From H17-190 sp034435615 (GTDB lineage: Bacteria; Chloroflexota; Dehalococcoidia; SM23-28-2; HRBIN24), in the NCBI GenBank assembly GCA_034435615.1, contig DAOTWZ010000019.1:44225-108224 (forward strand): a stretch of 64,000 bases of DNA. The letters are read 5' to 3'. Within the stretch, counting starts at the first letter, position 1, and every line of letters starts with the position of its first letter. The notes under the pieces were generated by a model. That model was given only the letters and a program-made list of their open reading frames with translations, was not told where the DNA came from and made no database searches. This document shows positions 8,693-16,431 of the stretch, one piece after another. The translations under genes were made by a program, and so were the position numbers.

Positions 8693-8703
8693 GAGGAGGG
8701 CCT

Positions 8704-9957
8704 ATGGAGAAGCCCCTGGAGGGCGTGCGCGTGCTGGAGTTCACCAATGCCGTCGCCGGCCCGGTGGCCGGCTTCGTCCTGGCCGACCTGGGCGCCGAGG
8801 TCATCAAGGTGGAACCCACCCACCGCGGCAACCCTGCCGTCGTCGGCCCCCTCGTCCCCGGGGCGCCGGACCGCCCCTACAACCGCGTCCCCATGTTCAA
8901 CGAACTCAACCGCGGTAAGGTGGGCCTCCCCCTGGACGTGGCCCGCCCGGAGGGGCGGGAACTCTTCCTGCGCCTCACCGCCCTGTGCGACATCGTCCTG
9001 GAGAACTTCTCACCCCGGGCGCTGGAGGGGCTGCGCCTGGAGTACGAAGACCTGCGCCAGGCCCGGCCGGACATCATCGTCGTCTCCATGCCCGCCTTCG
9101 GACGCACCGGGGCCTACCGCGACCGCCGCTCCTACGGCCCCGGCGTGGACGCCATGAGCGGCCTCTGCCACCTCACCGGCTACCGGGGCGCCGGGCGCCC
9201 CATGAAGCCGGGCAACTTCTTCTGCGACTACAACGCCGGCCTGCTGGCCGCCTTCTCCGCCATGGCCGCCCTCTGGCACAGGCGCCTCACCGGGGAGGGG
9301 CAGTTCCTGGAGTGCGCCCTCCTGGACAGCGAGCTCCCCCTGGTAGGTGACGCCCTCCTGGACGCCTTCTTCAACGGCCGCCCCGGCGCTCCCCTGGGCA
9401 ACCGCCATCCCTGGATGGCCCCCCACGGCGTCTACCCCTGCCGGGGCGAGGACGCCTGGCTGGCCATCGCCTGCCCGTCCGATGCCGCCTTCCAGGCCCT
9501 CTGCCAGGCCATGGGCCGGCCTGAGCTGGCCCAAGACCCCCGCTTCCGCACCCTGACGGAACGCTACCGCCACCAGGACGAGCTGGACGAGGAGATCGCT
9601 GCCTGGACACGGGAGCGGGACGCCTACGAGGCGATGCATCTCCTGCAGGAGGCTGGCGTCCCCGCCGCTCCCGTCCTGGACGCCGGCCAGCTCCACCGCG
9701 ACCCCCAGTATGCGGCCCGGGGCTACTTCGTCCCCGTCCGCCACCCGGAGATGGGGACGGCGCCCGTGCCCGGCCTGGCCTTCCGCTACCAGGAGATGGC
9801 AGCCACCCCGGCGGGGCCGGCCCCCCGCTTCGGCGAGCATATAGACTACGTGCTGGGGGACCTGCTGGGCCTCGCACGGGAAGAGATTGAGGCGCTGGAG
9901 AGCTCCGGCGTGGTGGCCCGCCAGCCCCGGCTGCCCGGGGCGCCCAGCGCCGTATGA
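8704..9957 (+). CDS. CaiB/BaiF-family CoA-transferase
   Basis: 417 residues. ATG 8704 is preceded by GGAGGAGG. The family N-terminus (GVRVLEFTNAVAGPVAGFV, then GAEVIKVEP) and the catalytic Asp in NFFCDYNAGLLAAFSAM are intact, unlike the upstream paralogue. The C-terminal domain has the expected AGVPAAPVLDAGQL segment. It likely activates or recycles an acid for the beta-oxidation-like steps of this operon. The substrate cannot be read from the sequence. Confidence 0.93.
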   Translation: MEKPLEGVRVLEFTNAVAGPVAGFVLADLGAEVIKVEPTHRGNPAVVGPLVPGAPDRPYNRVPMFNELNRGKVGLPLDVARPEGRELFLRLTALCDIVLENFSPRALEGLRLEYEDLRQARPDIIVVSMPAFGRTGAYRDRRSYGPGVDAMSGLCHLTGYRGAGRPMKPGNFFCDYNAGLLAAFSAMAALWHRRLTGEGQFLECALLDSELPLVGDALLDAFFNGRPGAPLGNRHPWMAPHGVYPCRGEDAWLAIACPSDAAFQALCQAMGRPELAQDPRFRTLTERYRHQDELDEEIAAWTRERDAYEAMHLLQEAGVPAAPVLDAGQLHRDPQYAARGYFVPVRHPEMGTAPVPGLAFRYQEMAATPAGPAPRFGEHIDYVLGDLLGLAREEIEALESSGVVARQPRLPGAPSAV

Positions 9958-9969
9958 GGGGGAAGGACG

Positions 9970-10338
9970 ATGCCCATACGGAAGCCCTGGACCAGCTTCG
10001 ACCCGTCCCAGCTACGGCGGCTGCCTGCCGCCCTCGGCGTCTACGAGCTGGGGGACGAGGAGGGGAACGTCATCTACATCGGCTGCGCCGGGGGCCGGGA
10101 CGCCTTCGGCCTGCGGGGGCGCATCGCCCACCACTTCGACCCCGCCCAGGAGAGCAATCCCGTCATCCGGGAGCGGGCCCGCCTCTACCGCTACGAGGTC
10201 AACTCCTCGTACATGACCCGCTGGTCGGAGCTGCTGACCCTTTACCGTGAGGAGCACGGCCGCCTCCCCGAGGGGAACGAGGCGGCCCCCGGCGAGCTGC
10301 CGCCCCTGGGCCGCTTCCACTGGACGCGGCAGGGCTGA
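9970..10338 (+). CDS. Small GIY-YIG-like protein, function unknown
   Basis: 122 residues in-frame between a CoA-transferase and an acyl-CoA dehydrogenase. The core resembles a minimal GIY-YIG domain: GVYELG (residues ~20-25), IYIGCAGG (~34-41), then a conserved Arg/His segment (GLRGRIAHHF) and a late Glu in TRWSELLTLY. Whether it is a nuclease is unknown; similar short DUF proteins exist without a known role. ATG 9970 follows GGGGGAAGGACG. Its conserved place inside a catabolic operon is odd for a nuclease and worth noting. Confidence 0.75.
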   Translation: MPIRKPWTSFDPSQLRRLPAALGVYELGDEEGNVIYIGCAGGRDAFGLRGRIAHHFDPAQESNPVIRERARLYRYEVNSSYMTRWSELLTLYREEHGRLPEGNEAAPGELPPLGRFHWTRQG

Positions 10339-10374
10339 GAGCATAGCCAGCACCACGAGAGGGAGGAGGACGCC

Positions 10375-11535
10375 ATGGACCTGCGCATGACCGACGAACA
10401 GCGGCTCATCGTGGAGACGATACGGCGCTTCGTCAACGAGCAGATCATCCCCCTGGAGGGAGAGCTGGACCCGGACGCCGAGGAGCTGCCGGATGAGGAC
10501 TACCAGCGCCTCTCGACCATGGTCAAGGAGATGGGCTTCTGGAACTTCTTCGTCCCCGCCGAGTTCGGCGGCCCCGGGCTGGACCTGGTGACCCAGTGCC
10601 TGGCGGCGGAGGAGATGAGCCAGCACCGGGCGGGCCTCTACGCCCCCTGCTACCACACCTTCGGCCACGCCGGCCTGGTCCAGCTCTACGAGGCCAACGA
10701 GGAGCAGCGGGAGCGCTACCTCTACCCCCTGCTGCGGGGGGAGAAGAAGGTCTTCTTCGCCCTCACTGAGCCCAGCGGCGGCTCCGACCCGGCGCGGGCC
10801 ATCAAGACCACCGCCGTGCGGGACGGTGACTACTGGGTGCTCAACGGCACCAAGACCTTCATCTCCGGCGCTGACCAGGCCGACTTCGGCCTCGTCTTCG
10901 CCAGGACGGATCCCGCCCGCGGCCGCGCCGGCATCACCTGCTTCATCGTGGACACCGACACCCCTGGCTTCCGCGTGCGGCGGGTGATCCACACCCTGCG
11001 CAACGTCCACCACCCCTGCGAGATCGAGTTCGACAACTGCCGCGTCCCCCACAGCAACGTCCTGGGGCAGGTGGGCGGCGGCTTCGCCATCGCCAATGAC
11101 CGTCTGACCCGCAACCGTGTCACCTACGCCGCCAACTCCCTGGGGGTGGCGGTGGCCGCCCAGCGGATGGCCATCCGCTGGGCCAAGCAGCGGGAGACCT
11201 TCGGCGACCTCCTGGCCAACCGTCAGGCCATCCAGTGGATGCTGGTGGACAACGAGGTGGACATCCGCACCTCACGCTGGATCATCCTGGACGCCGCCAG
11301 CAAGGCCGACCACGGCGAGCCCTTCCGCTTCGAGGCGTCCATGGCCAAGATGATGGCCACGGAGGCGGCCAGCCGGGTAGTGGACCGCTGTATCCAGATC
11401 CACGGCGGCCTGGGCGTCACCAAAGACCTCCCCCTGGAGCGCTGGTGGCGGGAGCTGCGCATCCGCCGCATCGGCGAGGGGCCGACGGAGGTGCACCGCA
11501 TGGTCATTGCCCGCGACCTCCTGAGCCAGGGCTGA
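10375..11535 (+). CDS. Acyl-CoA dehydrogenase
   Basis: 386 residues, FAD-dependent alpha,beta-dehydrogenation of an acyl-CoA. It has an N-terminal helical domain, a middle beta domain (FFALTEPSGGSDPA, then GTKTFISGA) and a C-terminal helical domain with IQIHGGLGVTKDL. The likely catalytic base is the Glu in RIGEGPTEVHR, equivalent to the IYEGT motif. ATG 10375 follows GGGAGGAGGACGCC. It is the last gene of the operon beginning at 6681. The FAD would hand electrons to an electron-transfer flavoprotein, not encoded here. Confidence 0.95.
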   Translation: MDLRMTDEQRLIVETIRRFVNEQIIPLEGELDPDAEELPDEDYQRLSTMVKEMGFWNFFVPAEFGGPGLDLVTQCLAAEEMSQHRAGLYAPCYHTFGHAGLVQLYEANEEQRERYLYPLLRGEKKVFFALTEPSGGSDPARAIKTTAVRDGDYWVLNGTKTFISGADQADFGLVFARTDPARGRAGITCFIVDTDTPGFRVRRVIHTLRNVHHPCEIEFDNCRVPHSNVLGQVGGGFAIANDRLTRNRVTYAANSLGVAVAAQRMAIRWAKQRETFGDLLANRQAIQWMLVDNEVDIRTSRWIILDAASKADHGEPFRFEASMAKMMATEAASRVVDRCIQIHGGLGVTKDLPLERWWRELRIRRIGEGPTEVHRMVIARDLLSQG

Positions 11536-11609
11536 GGCGCCCCAGGCCCCCGGGCGACGCCGCCCCAGGGCCGGGGCCGCGCCGGGAGCAAAATATTTTA
11601 TCGATTGTA

Positions 11610-11637
11610 TTGATTTTTCTCACAGGGGCGTCATAAT
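11610..11637 (+). promoter_or_regulatory. Sigma-70 promoter with A/T-rich upstream element
   Basis: TTGATT at 11610-11615, 16-bp spacer, CATAAT at 11632-11637. The preceding AAAATATTTTAT is exceptionally A/T-rich for this genome and could be an UP element. It drives the solute-binding lipoprotein at 11671, whose product must be abundant. Confidence 0.65.
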
Positions 11638-11670
11638 GGGGCCATACCACACACACCAAGGAGGAACGCC

Positions 11671-12945
11671 ATGCGACCCCCCTCCCGGAGACCCCTTGGC
11701 TGGCCCCTTCCCCTCCTGGTGGCAGCGTTAGCCCTCCTCCTGGCCGCCTGCGGGGGTGGCGGCGCCGGGGAGGCCCCGGCCACCGGGGAGCCGATCTCCG
11801 TCGGCATGATATACGACGCCACCGGCCCCGTCTCCAACCTCCTGACCCCCGCCCGCCAGGCCGTGGAGGACTACTTCAACCTGGTCAATAAGCGAGGAGG
11901 GATAGACGGTCACCCCGTGCGGGCGTCCTACTGCGATGCCGGCTACGAGGTGGCGCGGGGCGTCAACTGCTACGAGCAGTTCAAGCGGGAGGGCGTCGTC
12001 GTCTTCTACGCCGACGGCTCGGCCATCGGCGAGGGGGTGGCCTCCCGCGCCGCCGCCGACCGCCTCCCCGGCTTCGTCGTCTCCGGGCCGGGCGCCTACA
12101 CCAACAGCGAGCGCGCCCCTTACATGTTCGCCGCCATAGGGGGGAGCCGCTGGTCGCAGGCGGCTGCCTCGGTGAAGGTGGTGCTGGACGCCTGGAAGAA
12201 GGAGGGCAGGAGCGGCCAGCCCCGGGTGGCCTACCTCTACATAGACTCGGTCGTCGGCCGGGACTCCCTGGAGGTGCTGAACCGCCTGTCCCAGCAGGAG
12301 GGCTTCGAGCTGCGCACCTTCGCCATCCCGCCCCCGGCCATCGACGTGGCCGCCCAGATGACGGACATCGTCCAGCGCTACCGGGCGGACTACATCATCG
12401 CCGACGCCTTCGGACGCACGCCGGCGCCGGTCATCAAGGCGGCCAAAGACCTGCAGTTCCCCCTGGAGAAGATCGTCTTCTACACCTTCGGCATCGGCGA
12501 CGCTCATGTGCGGGCGGTGGGTAGCTGGGACCAGGTCCAGGGCTTCCAGGGCGTGGGCACCTGGCTCTTCGGCCCTGACCTCCCCATCGTCCAGGAGATC
12601 AGGGAGATGTACCAGAGGGAGGGGAAGAGCCCGCCCTCTTACCTGACGGAGGCCAACTACGAGTACTGCTACGGCCTGGCCATCGCCGCCATCATAGAGG
12701 AGGCGCTACGACAGGCCCTGAAGGCCCACGGCTGGCCCCTGGACGGCGAGAAGGTGAAGCAGGGGATGGAGAGCATCAGGGGCGAGCCGGCCGGCATCAT
12801 CCGCTTGCAGACGAGCCCCCGCGACCACGAGGGGGGCGGCTACGTGCGCCTGCTGCGGGTGCAGGGAGACCGCTTCGTGCCGGTGACCGACTGGTTCAAC
12901 GCCTACCGGGACGTGGTGGAAGAGGTGGCGGGCATCCGCCAGTAA
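11671..12945 (+). CDS. Solute-binding lipoprotein, Leu/Ile/Val (type I PBP) family
   Basis: 424 residues. The signal peptide ends in a lipobox LLAAC, so the mature protein is lipid-anchored outside the membrane. The mature part begins EPISVGMIYDATGPVSN, the start of type I periplasmic binding folds serving branched-chain amino acid, amide or aromatic acid importers. GGAGG lies just before ATG 11671. No permease or ATPase is adjacent on this strand, so it must borrow one of the two Liv transporters further along or one outside the window. It is bounded by its own promoter and a strong 3' hairpin, hence probably monocistronic. Confidence 0.92.
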   Translation: MRPPSRRPLGWPLPLLVAALALLLAACGGGGAGEAPATGEPISVGMIYDATGPVSNLLTPARQAVEDYFNLVNKRGGIDGHPVRASYCDAGYEVARGVNCYEQFKREGVVVFYADGSAIGEGVASRAAADRLPGFVVSGPGAYTNSERAPYMFAAIGGSRWSQAAASVKVVLDAWKKEGRSGQPRVAYLYIDSVVGRDSLEVLNRLSQQEGFELRTFAIPPPAIDVAAQMTDIVQRYRADYIIADAFGRTPAPVIKAAKDLQFPLEKIVFYTFGIGDAHVRAVGSWDQVQGFQGVGTWLFGPDLPIVQEIREMYQREGKSPPSYLTEANYEYCYGLAIAAIIEEALRQALKAHGWPLDGEKVKQGMESIRGEPAGIIRLQTSPRDHEGGGYVRLLRVQGDRFVPVTDWFNAYRDVVEEVAGIRQ

Positions 12946-12964
12946 CGTCCGGGGCGTCCAGCAC

Positions 12965-12993
12965 GGGGCGGGGGCCATGCTGGCCCCCGCCCC
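12965..12993 (+). terminator. GC-rich terminator hairpin after the binding-protein gene
   Basis: Thirteen-bp perfect arms 12965-12977 and 12981-12993 with a TGC loop, 20 nt after the stop codon. There is no U-run. It also lies downstream of the convergent esterase gene. Confidence 0.65.
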
Positions 12994-13045
12994 AGGCCTT
13001 CACAGTGCCAGGCTTCCCCCGGTATGGGCTCCCTCCCCCGCACGC

Positions 13046-13978
13046 CTAGTCTTGAGCGAAGGCCATTCTGAGCGAGGCCGCCGATGTCCAGAGGGAGTGG
13101 CGCCCCGCGGATATGACGTGGTAGAGGCTGGTGAAGCCGTGGATCATCCCCTGGTAGCGGAGCCGCGCCGTCGGCACCCCCGCCCGCGCCAGCCTCAGAG
13201 CATACTCCTCCGCCTCGTCCCGCAGGGGGTCGTACTCGGCGGTGATGACGGTGGCCGCCGGCAGGCCGGCCAGGTCGTGCGCCCGCAGGGGCGAGGCGTA
13301 GGGGCTCTCGCCGTCCGCCTCGTCCCGCAGGTAGTGGCCCCAGAACCAGACCATGTCCTGCTTGGTGAGGAGGTAGCCCTCAGCGTTCTCGGTGTAGGAG
13401 GGAGTGTCGAAGGCGTAGTTGGTGACGGGGTAGATGAGGAGCTGATGGACGAGGCGAGGCCCGCCCCGCCGCTTGGCCATGTAGGCCACCACCGCCGCCA
13501 GGTTGCCGCCGGCGCTGTCGCCCCCCACGGCCAGGCGAGAGGGATCGCCCCCCAGGGCGGAGGCGTTCTGGGAGGCCCAAAGGGCGGCGGCGTAGCAGTC
13601 CTCGGGAGCGGCGGGGAACTTGTGCTCCGGCGCCAGCCGGTAGTCCACGGATATGGTGATGCAGCTGGCGTACCTGGTCAGACAGCGGCAGACGGAGTCA
13701 TGGGTCTCCAGGTTGCCGATGACCCATCCCCCGCCGTGGTAGTAGACCAGGACGCCGAAGGGCCCCTGACCCTCCGGCCAGTAGATGCGCGCCGGTATCT
13801 CCCCGCCCGGGCCGGGCACCTTGCCGTCCTCCACCTTGGCCACCTGGGGCCGGGGCACGTCCCCCAGCAGGGCCACGATGGCCTCCCGGGCCTCTGCCAC
13901 CGTCATCTGGTGGAAGGGCTTGCCGCCCATCTCCGCCAGTTGCCTGAGGAAGGCCTCCACCTCTGGGTCCAGCGGCAT
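13046..13978 (-). CDS. Alpha/beta hydrolase of the hormone-sensitive-lipase (HSL) esterase family
   Basis: 310 residues. The HSL oxyanion motif HGGGW (in VYYHGGGWVIGN), the nucleophile elbow GDSAGGN, the acid in TAEYDPLRDEAEEYA and the late His in GMIHGF are all present, so the enzyme should be an active carboxylesterase. ATG 13978 (MPLDPEVEAFLRQLAEMG) lies 2 nt from the previous gene's stop, so the two hydrolases are co-transcribed. Short acyl esters are the usual substrates of the family; the natural one is unknown. Confidence 0.93.
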   Translation of the reverse strand: MPLDPEVEAFLRQLAEMGGKPFHQMTVAEAREAIVALLGDVPRPQVAKVEDGKVPGPGGEIPARIYWPEGQGPFGVLVYYHGGGWVIGNLETHDSVCRCLTRYASCITISVDYRLAPEHKFPAAPEDCYAAALWASQNASALGGDPSRLAVGGDSAGGNLAAVVAYMAKRRGGPRLVHQLLIYPVTNYAFDTPSYTENAEGYLLTKQDMVWFWGHYLRDEADGESPYASPLRAHDLAGLPAATVITAEYDPLRDEAEEYALRLARAGVPTARLRYQGMIHGFTSLYHVISAGRHSLWTSAASLRMAFAQD

Positions 13979-13980
13979 GG

Positions 13981-14805
13981 CTACCCCCTGAGGAAGTCCA
14001 GCACCATGGGCACCACCCTGTCCACCTGCTCGAGCTGCACCAGGTGGCCGGCGCCCCTGACGACCTCCAGCCTCGCCCCCTTGATGCGGCGGGCGAACTC
14101 CTCGCCATAGGCGATGGGGACCAGGGCGTCCTGCTCCCCCCAGATGATGAGGGTGGGCGCCCGGATACGGTGGAGACGCTTGCGCAGCCCCTTGTCCGGT
14201 ATGGGCCAGACGAACTTGCCGGTGGAGGCGAGGGCCCATACGAAGCGGGCCTGCACCTTCACCTGGGTCTCCGTATCGGCGCCGGGGGGCGGGGTGAGGG
14301 AGCCCAGGAACCGCTGCACCGCCGGCGCCTGCAGGTCGTGGGCGAGGAGGGCCGGCAGCTCCTGCGGGGAGGCTATCGTCCACTTCAGAGTGGTCACCGG
14401 CTGGTCCTCCCGCCACAGGCCGATGGGAGCGATGGCGACGAGCCTGGATACCCGCTCCGGGCAGTGGGCGGCCAGCTCGCAGGCCAGCATCCCGCCGTAG
14501 GAGTGGCCGATGACGGGGACGGGCCCCAGGCCCAGCCCCTCCAGGAGCTCGTCATAGAGCAGGACGAGGTCCCACAGGTTGTCCAGCTTGTAGACATCGT
14601 TGGGGTCGCTCTCGCCGGTGCCCGGGTGATGGGGCATGTAGAGGGTGTAGCTCTGGGCCAGACGGTCCAGGAACTCGTCGCCCTGGAGGTGCGGGCCGCC
14701 GGCGCCGTGCAGGAAGACGAGGGGCGGCCCGTCGCCCCGCACGTCCACGGGTACCTCGATCTGTTCGGCCCACACCCTGAGCCGCTCCAGACGCTGGGTG
14801 ACCAT
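13981..14805 (-). CDS. Alpha/beta-fold hydrolase
   Basis: 274 residues from ATG 14805, which has GGAGG five nt upstream; GTG 14811 is possible but badly spaced. It has an HGAGG oxyanion loop, nucleophile elbow GHSYGGM, acid in LIIWGEQDALVP and His in GAGHLVQLEQ, making a complete Ser-Asp-His triad. It resembles meta-cleavage-product and epoxide-hydrolase-type members. It forms an operon with the downstream esterase. A role in trimming esters or ring-cleavage products of imported compounds fits the region but is inference. Confidence 0.9.
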   Translation of the reverse strand: MVTQRLERLRVWAEQIEVPVDVRGDGPPLVFLHGAGGPHLQGDEFLDRLAQSYTLYMPHHPGTGESDPNDVYKLDNLWDLVLLYDELLEGLGLGPVPVIGHSYGGMLACELAAHCPERVSRLVAIAPIGLWREDQPVTTLKWTIASPQELPALLAHDLQAPAVQRFLGSLTPPPGADTETQVKVQARFVWALASTGKFVWPIPDKGLRKRLHRIRAPTLIIWGEQDALVPIAYGEEFARRIKGARLEVVRGAGHLVQLEQVDRVVPMVLDFLRG

Positions 14806-14843
14806 CTCCACCTCCTGGCAGATGGACTCACCACCACAGTATA

Positions 14844-14873
14844 CAGCGGGGGCCCGCCGGCGGGCCCCCGCTG
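14844..14873. terminator. 30-bp perfect palindrome after the LLM gene
   Basis: Arms 14844-14858 and 14859-14873 are exact reverse complements (CAGCGGGGGCCCGCC and its mirror), ending 4 nt from the LLM stop codon. It is positioned to terminate the LLM transcript and separate it from the two hydrolase genes on the same strand. Confidence 0.65.
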
Positions 14874-14877
14874 CGCA

Positions 14878-16104
14878 TCAGGTGGCGGCGGGCTGCTTCA
14901 GCAGCTTCTTGGGCCACCAGTGGTTCTCCCAGCGGCCCTCCCAGATGCCCCGCAGGTGGGGCAGGACCTCCCGGGCGAAGAGCTCGTAGTTCTTGAGGGT
15001 CAGCTCGTGGGGCATGGAGCCGATCTGCAGCAGCACCATCAGGTTGCCCACCCGCAGCCGCTTGATGACGTCCTCCAGGCGGTCGCGGACGGTCTCGGGG
15101 CTACCTGAGATGACGAACTCCTGGTCCACGAAGTCCTTGTAGCGCAGTTCCTTCAGCTCCTCGAAGCGGAGGCCGCCCCGGCGCAGGGAGTACACCAGGC
15201 TCTCGTAGTCCTGGTAGCCGGGGATGGCGAACCACTCGGTGGGGATGTGGAGGCACTTGCGGTAGAAGTACTCGATGTGGCGGGCGTACTCCTCCTCGGC
15301 CCGGGCGTCGGTCTCGGAGACCGTCACCAGCTGCAGGTAGCCGAAGCGGTAGGGGTTGAGGTCCTTCCCCAGCTCCTGCAGGTCCTCCCAGTAGGCGTTG
15401 GCCACCGGCTCCGCCGCCCTAGCGCCGAAGTAGCTGAGGAAGCAGTAGCAGAGGTCGTTCTCGGCGGCGAAGCGCCAGGTGGTACGGGAGCCGGCGCCGG
15501 GAAGCCAGATGGGCGGATAGGGCTTCTGGACAGGGCGGGGCCAGACGTCCACGGCCGGGAGCTGCCAGAACTTGCCATTCCAGGCGAAGACCTCGTTGGC
15601 GGTCCAGGCCCTGATGATGAGCTGGAGGGCCTCCCGGAAGCGCTCACGGTGCTCCAGCGGCGGCACCCCGTAGCAGATCTCTACGTCCATGGAGGTGCCC
15701 ATGGGGACGCCGGCCACCAGCCGCCCGCCGCTTATGCAGTCCAGCATGGCGTACTCCTCAGCGATGCGGTGGGGCGGCTGGGTGGTGGCCAGGGTGGAGC
15801 CCATCTGGACGATGGCGACGTCCAGGCCCTGGTCGCGGGTGGCCTTGGCCAGGATGGCGCCCATCAGGTTGGGATTGGGCATGAAGCCATAGGCGTTCTG
15901 GTGGTGCTCGTTGGTGCAGAGGCCGTCCAGCCCCAGCTTGGCGCCGTAGAGGAGCTCGTCCAGCGTCCAGTTGTAGTATTCCCCTACCCGTTCGGGATCG
16001 GACAGCTCCCACCAGGGCGGGTCCACCCACACGGAGCGGTAGCGCTGTTCGAAGTCGTCGGGGAGCTCACGGTGGGGCATCAGTTGGAAGGCGGAGACCT
16101 TCAT
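14878..16104 (-). CDS. LLM-class flavin-dependent monooxygenase/oxidoreductase
   Basis: 408 residues, bacterial luciferase-like TIM barrel. Diagnostic stretches are LCTNEHHQNAYGFMPNPNL, ISGGRLVAGVPMGT and PPIWLPGAGSRTTW; this group generally uses reduced FMN and oxygen. ATG 16104 follows GAGGAGGTGTCAGCCG, so the longer in-frame extension is rejected. It is monocistronic, with a candidate TTGACA box about 65 nt upstream (16173-16168) and a palindromic terminator. It belongs to a different subgroup from the LLM enzyme at 3062 and is 100 residues longer. Confidence 0.9.
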   Translation of the reverse strand: MKVSAFQLMPHRELPDDFEQRYRSVWVDPPWWELSDPERVGEYYNWTLDELLYGAKLGLDGLCTNEHHQNAYGFMPNPNLMGAILAKATRDQGLDVAIVQMGSTLATTQPPHRIAEEYAMLDCISGGRLVAGVPMGTSMDVEICYGVPPLEHRERFREALQLIIRAWTANEVFAWNGKFWQLPAVDVWPRPVQKPYPPIWLPGAGSRTTWRFAAENDLCYCFLSYFGARAAEPVANAYWEDLQELGKDLNPYRFGYLQLVTVSETDARAEEEYARHIEYFYRKCLHIPTEWFAIPGYQDYESLVYSLRRGGLRFEELKELRYKDFVDQEFVISGSPETVRDRLEDVIKRLRVGNLMVLLQIGSMPHELTLKNYELFAREVLPHLRGIWEGRWENHWWPKKLLKQPAAT

Positions 16105-16341
16105 CGGCTGACACCTCCTCACCCTCTTCTCGCAGGCCGCCAGATAACTACCATATATCGCTATAACTGTCAAAGGTTCATTTGTAACGTCACTAAAGCT
16201 GGCAGAGGCGAGCAGGGGCGCCCAGGGGAGACTGTGACGCGGATTCGCACTCGCTCGGCCCCTTCTCCGTCAGACTAAATAGGAAAGCTCTATGGTGTCT
16301 ATAGAGACAAGCCGTGGCGAGGTGGCGGCGCCGGGGAGCGG

Positions 16342-16370
16342 TTGACCCTCTCCCGCGGGAGTGCTTCAAT
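16342..16370 (+). promoter_or_regulatory. Candidate promoter for lpdA-lipA
   Basis: TTGACC at 16342-16347, 17-bp spacer, TTCAAT at 16365-16370. Transcription would begin near 16377, directly at the foot of the hairpin at 16380-16410. Confidence 0.5.
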
Positions 16371-16379
16371 GGGCCGCTG

Positions 16380-16410
16380 AGGGGGCCGCCGGGACGGCCG
16401 GCGGCCCCCT
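16380..16410 (+). promoter_or_regulatory. 5'-terminal leader hairpin of lpdA
   Basis: Thirteen-bp perfect arms 16380-16392 and 16398-16410 (AGGGGGCCGCCGG and its complement) with a GACGG loop. It lies between the promoter and the ribosome site, so it may stabilise the mRNA 5' end or act as an attenuator. Confidence 0.5.
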
Positions 16411-16431
16411 GTGCACCGGGGGAAGGCAGGC

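Larger units (their letters stand above)
16105..16431. other. Divergent intergenic region between LLM and lpdA
   Basis: 327 bp. Near the LLM side is an unusually A/T-rich stretch (16141-16200) with TTGACA on the minus strand at 16173-16168 but no convincing -10. In the middle an inverted repeat CTCTAT-N7-ATAGAG lies at 16288-16306. On the lpdA side are a promoter and a leader hairpin, listed separately. No small gene is seen. Confidence 0.5.
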
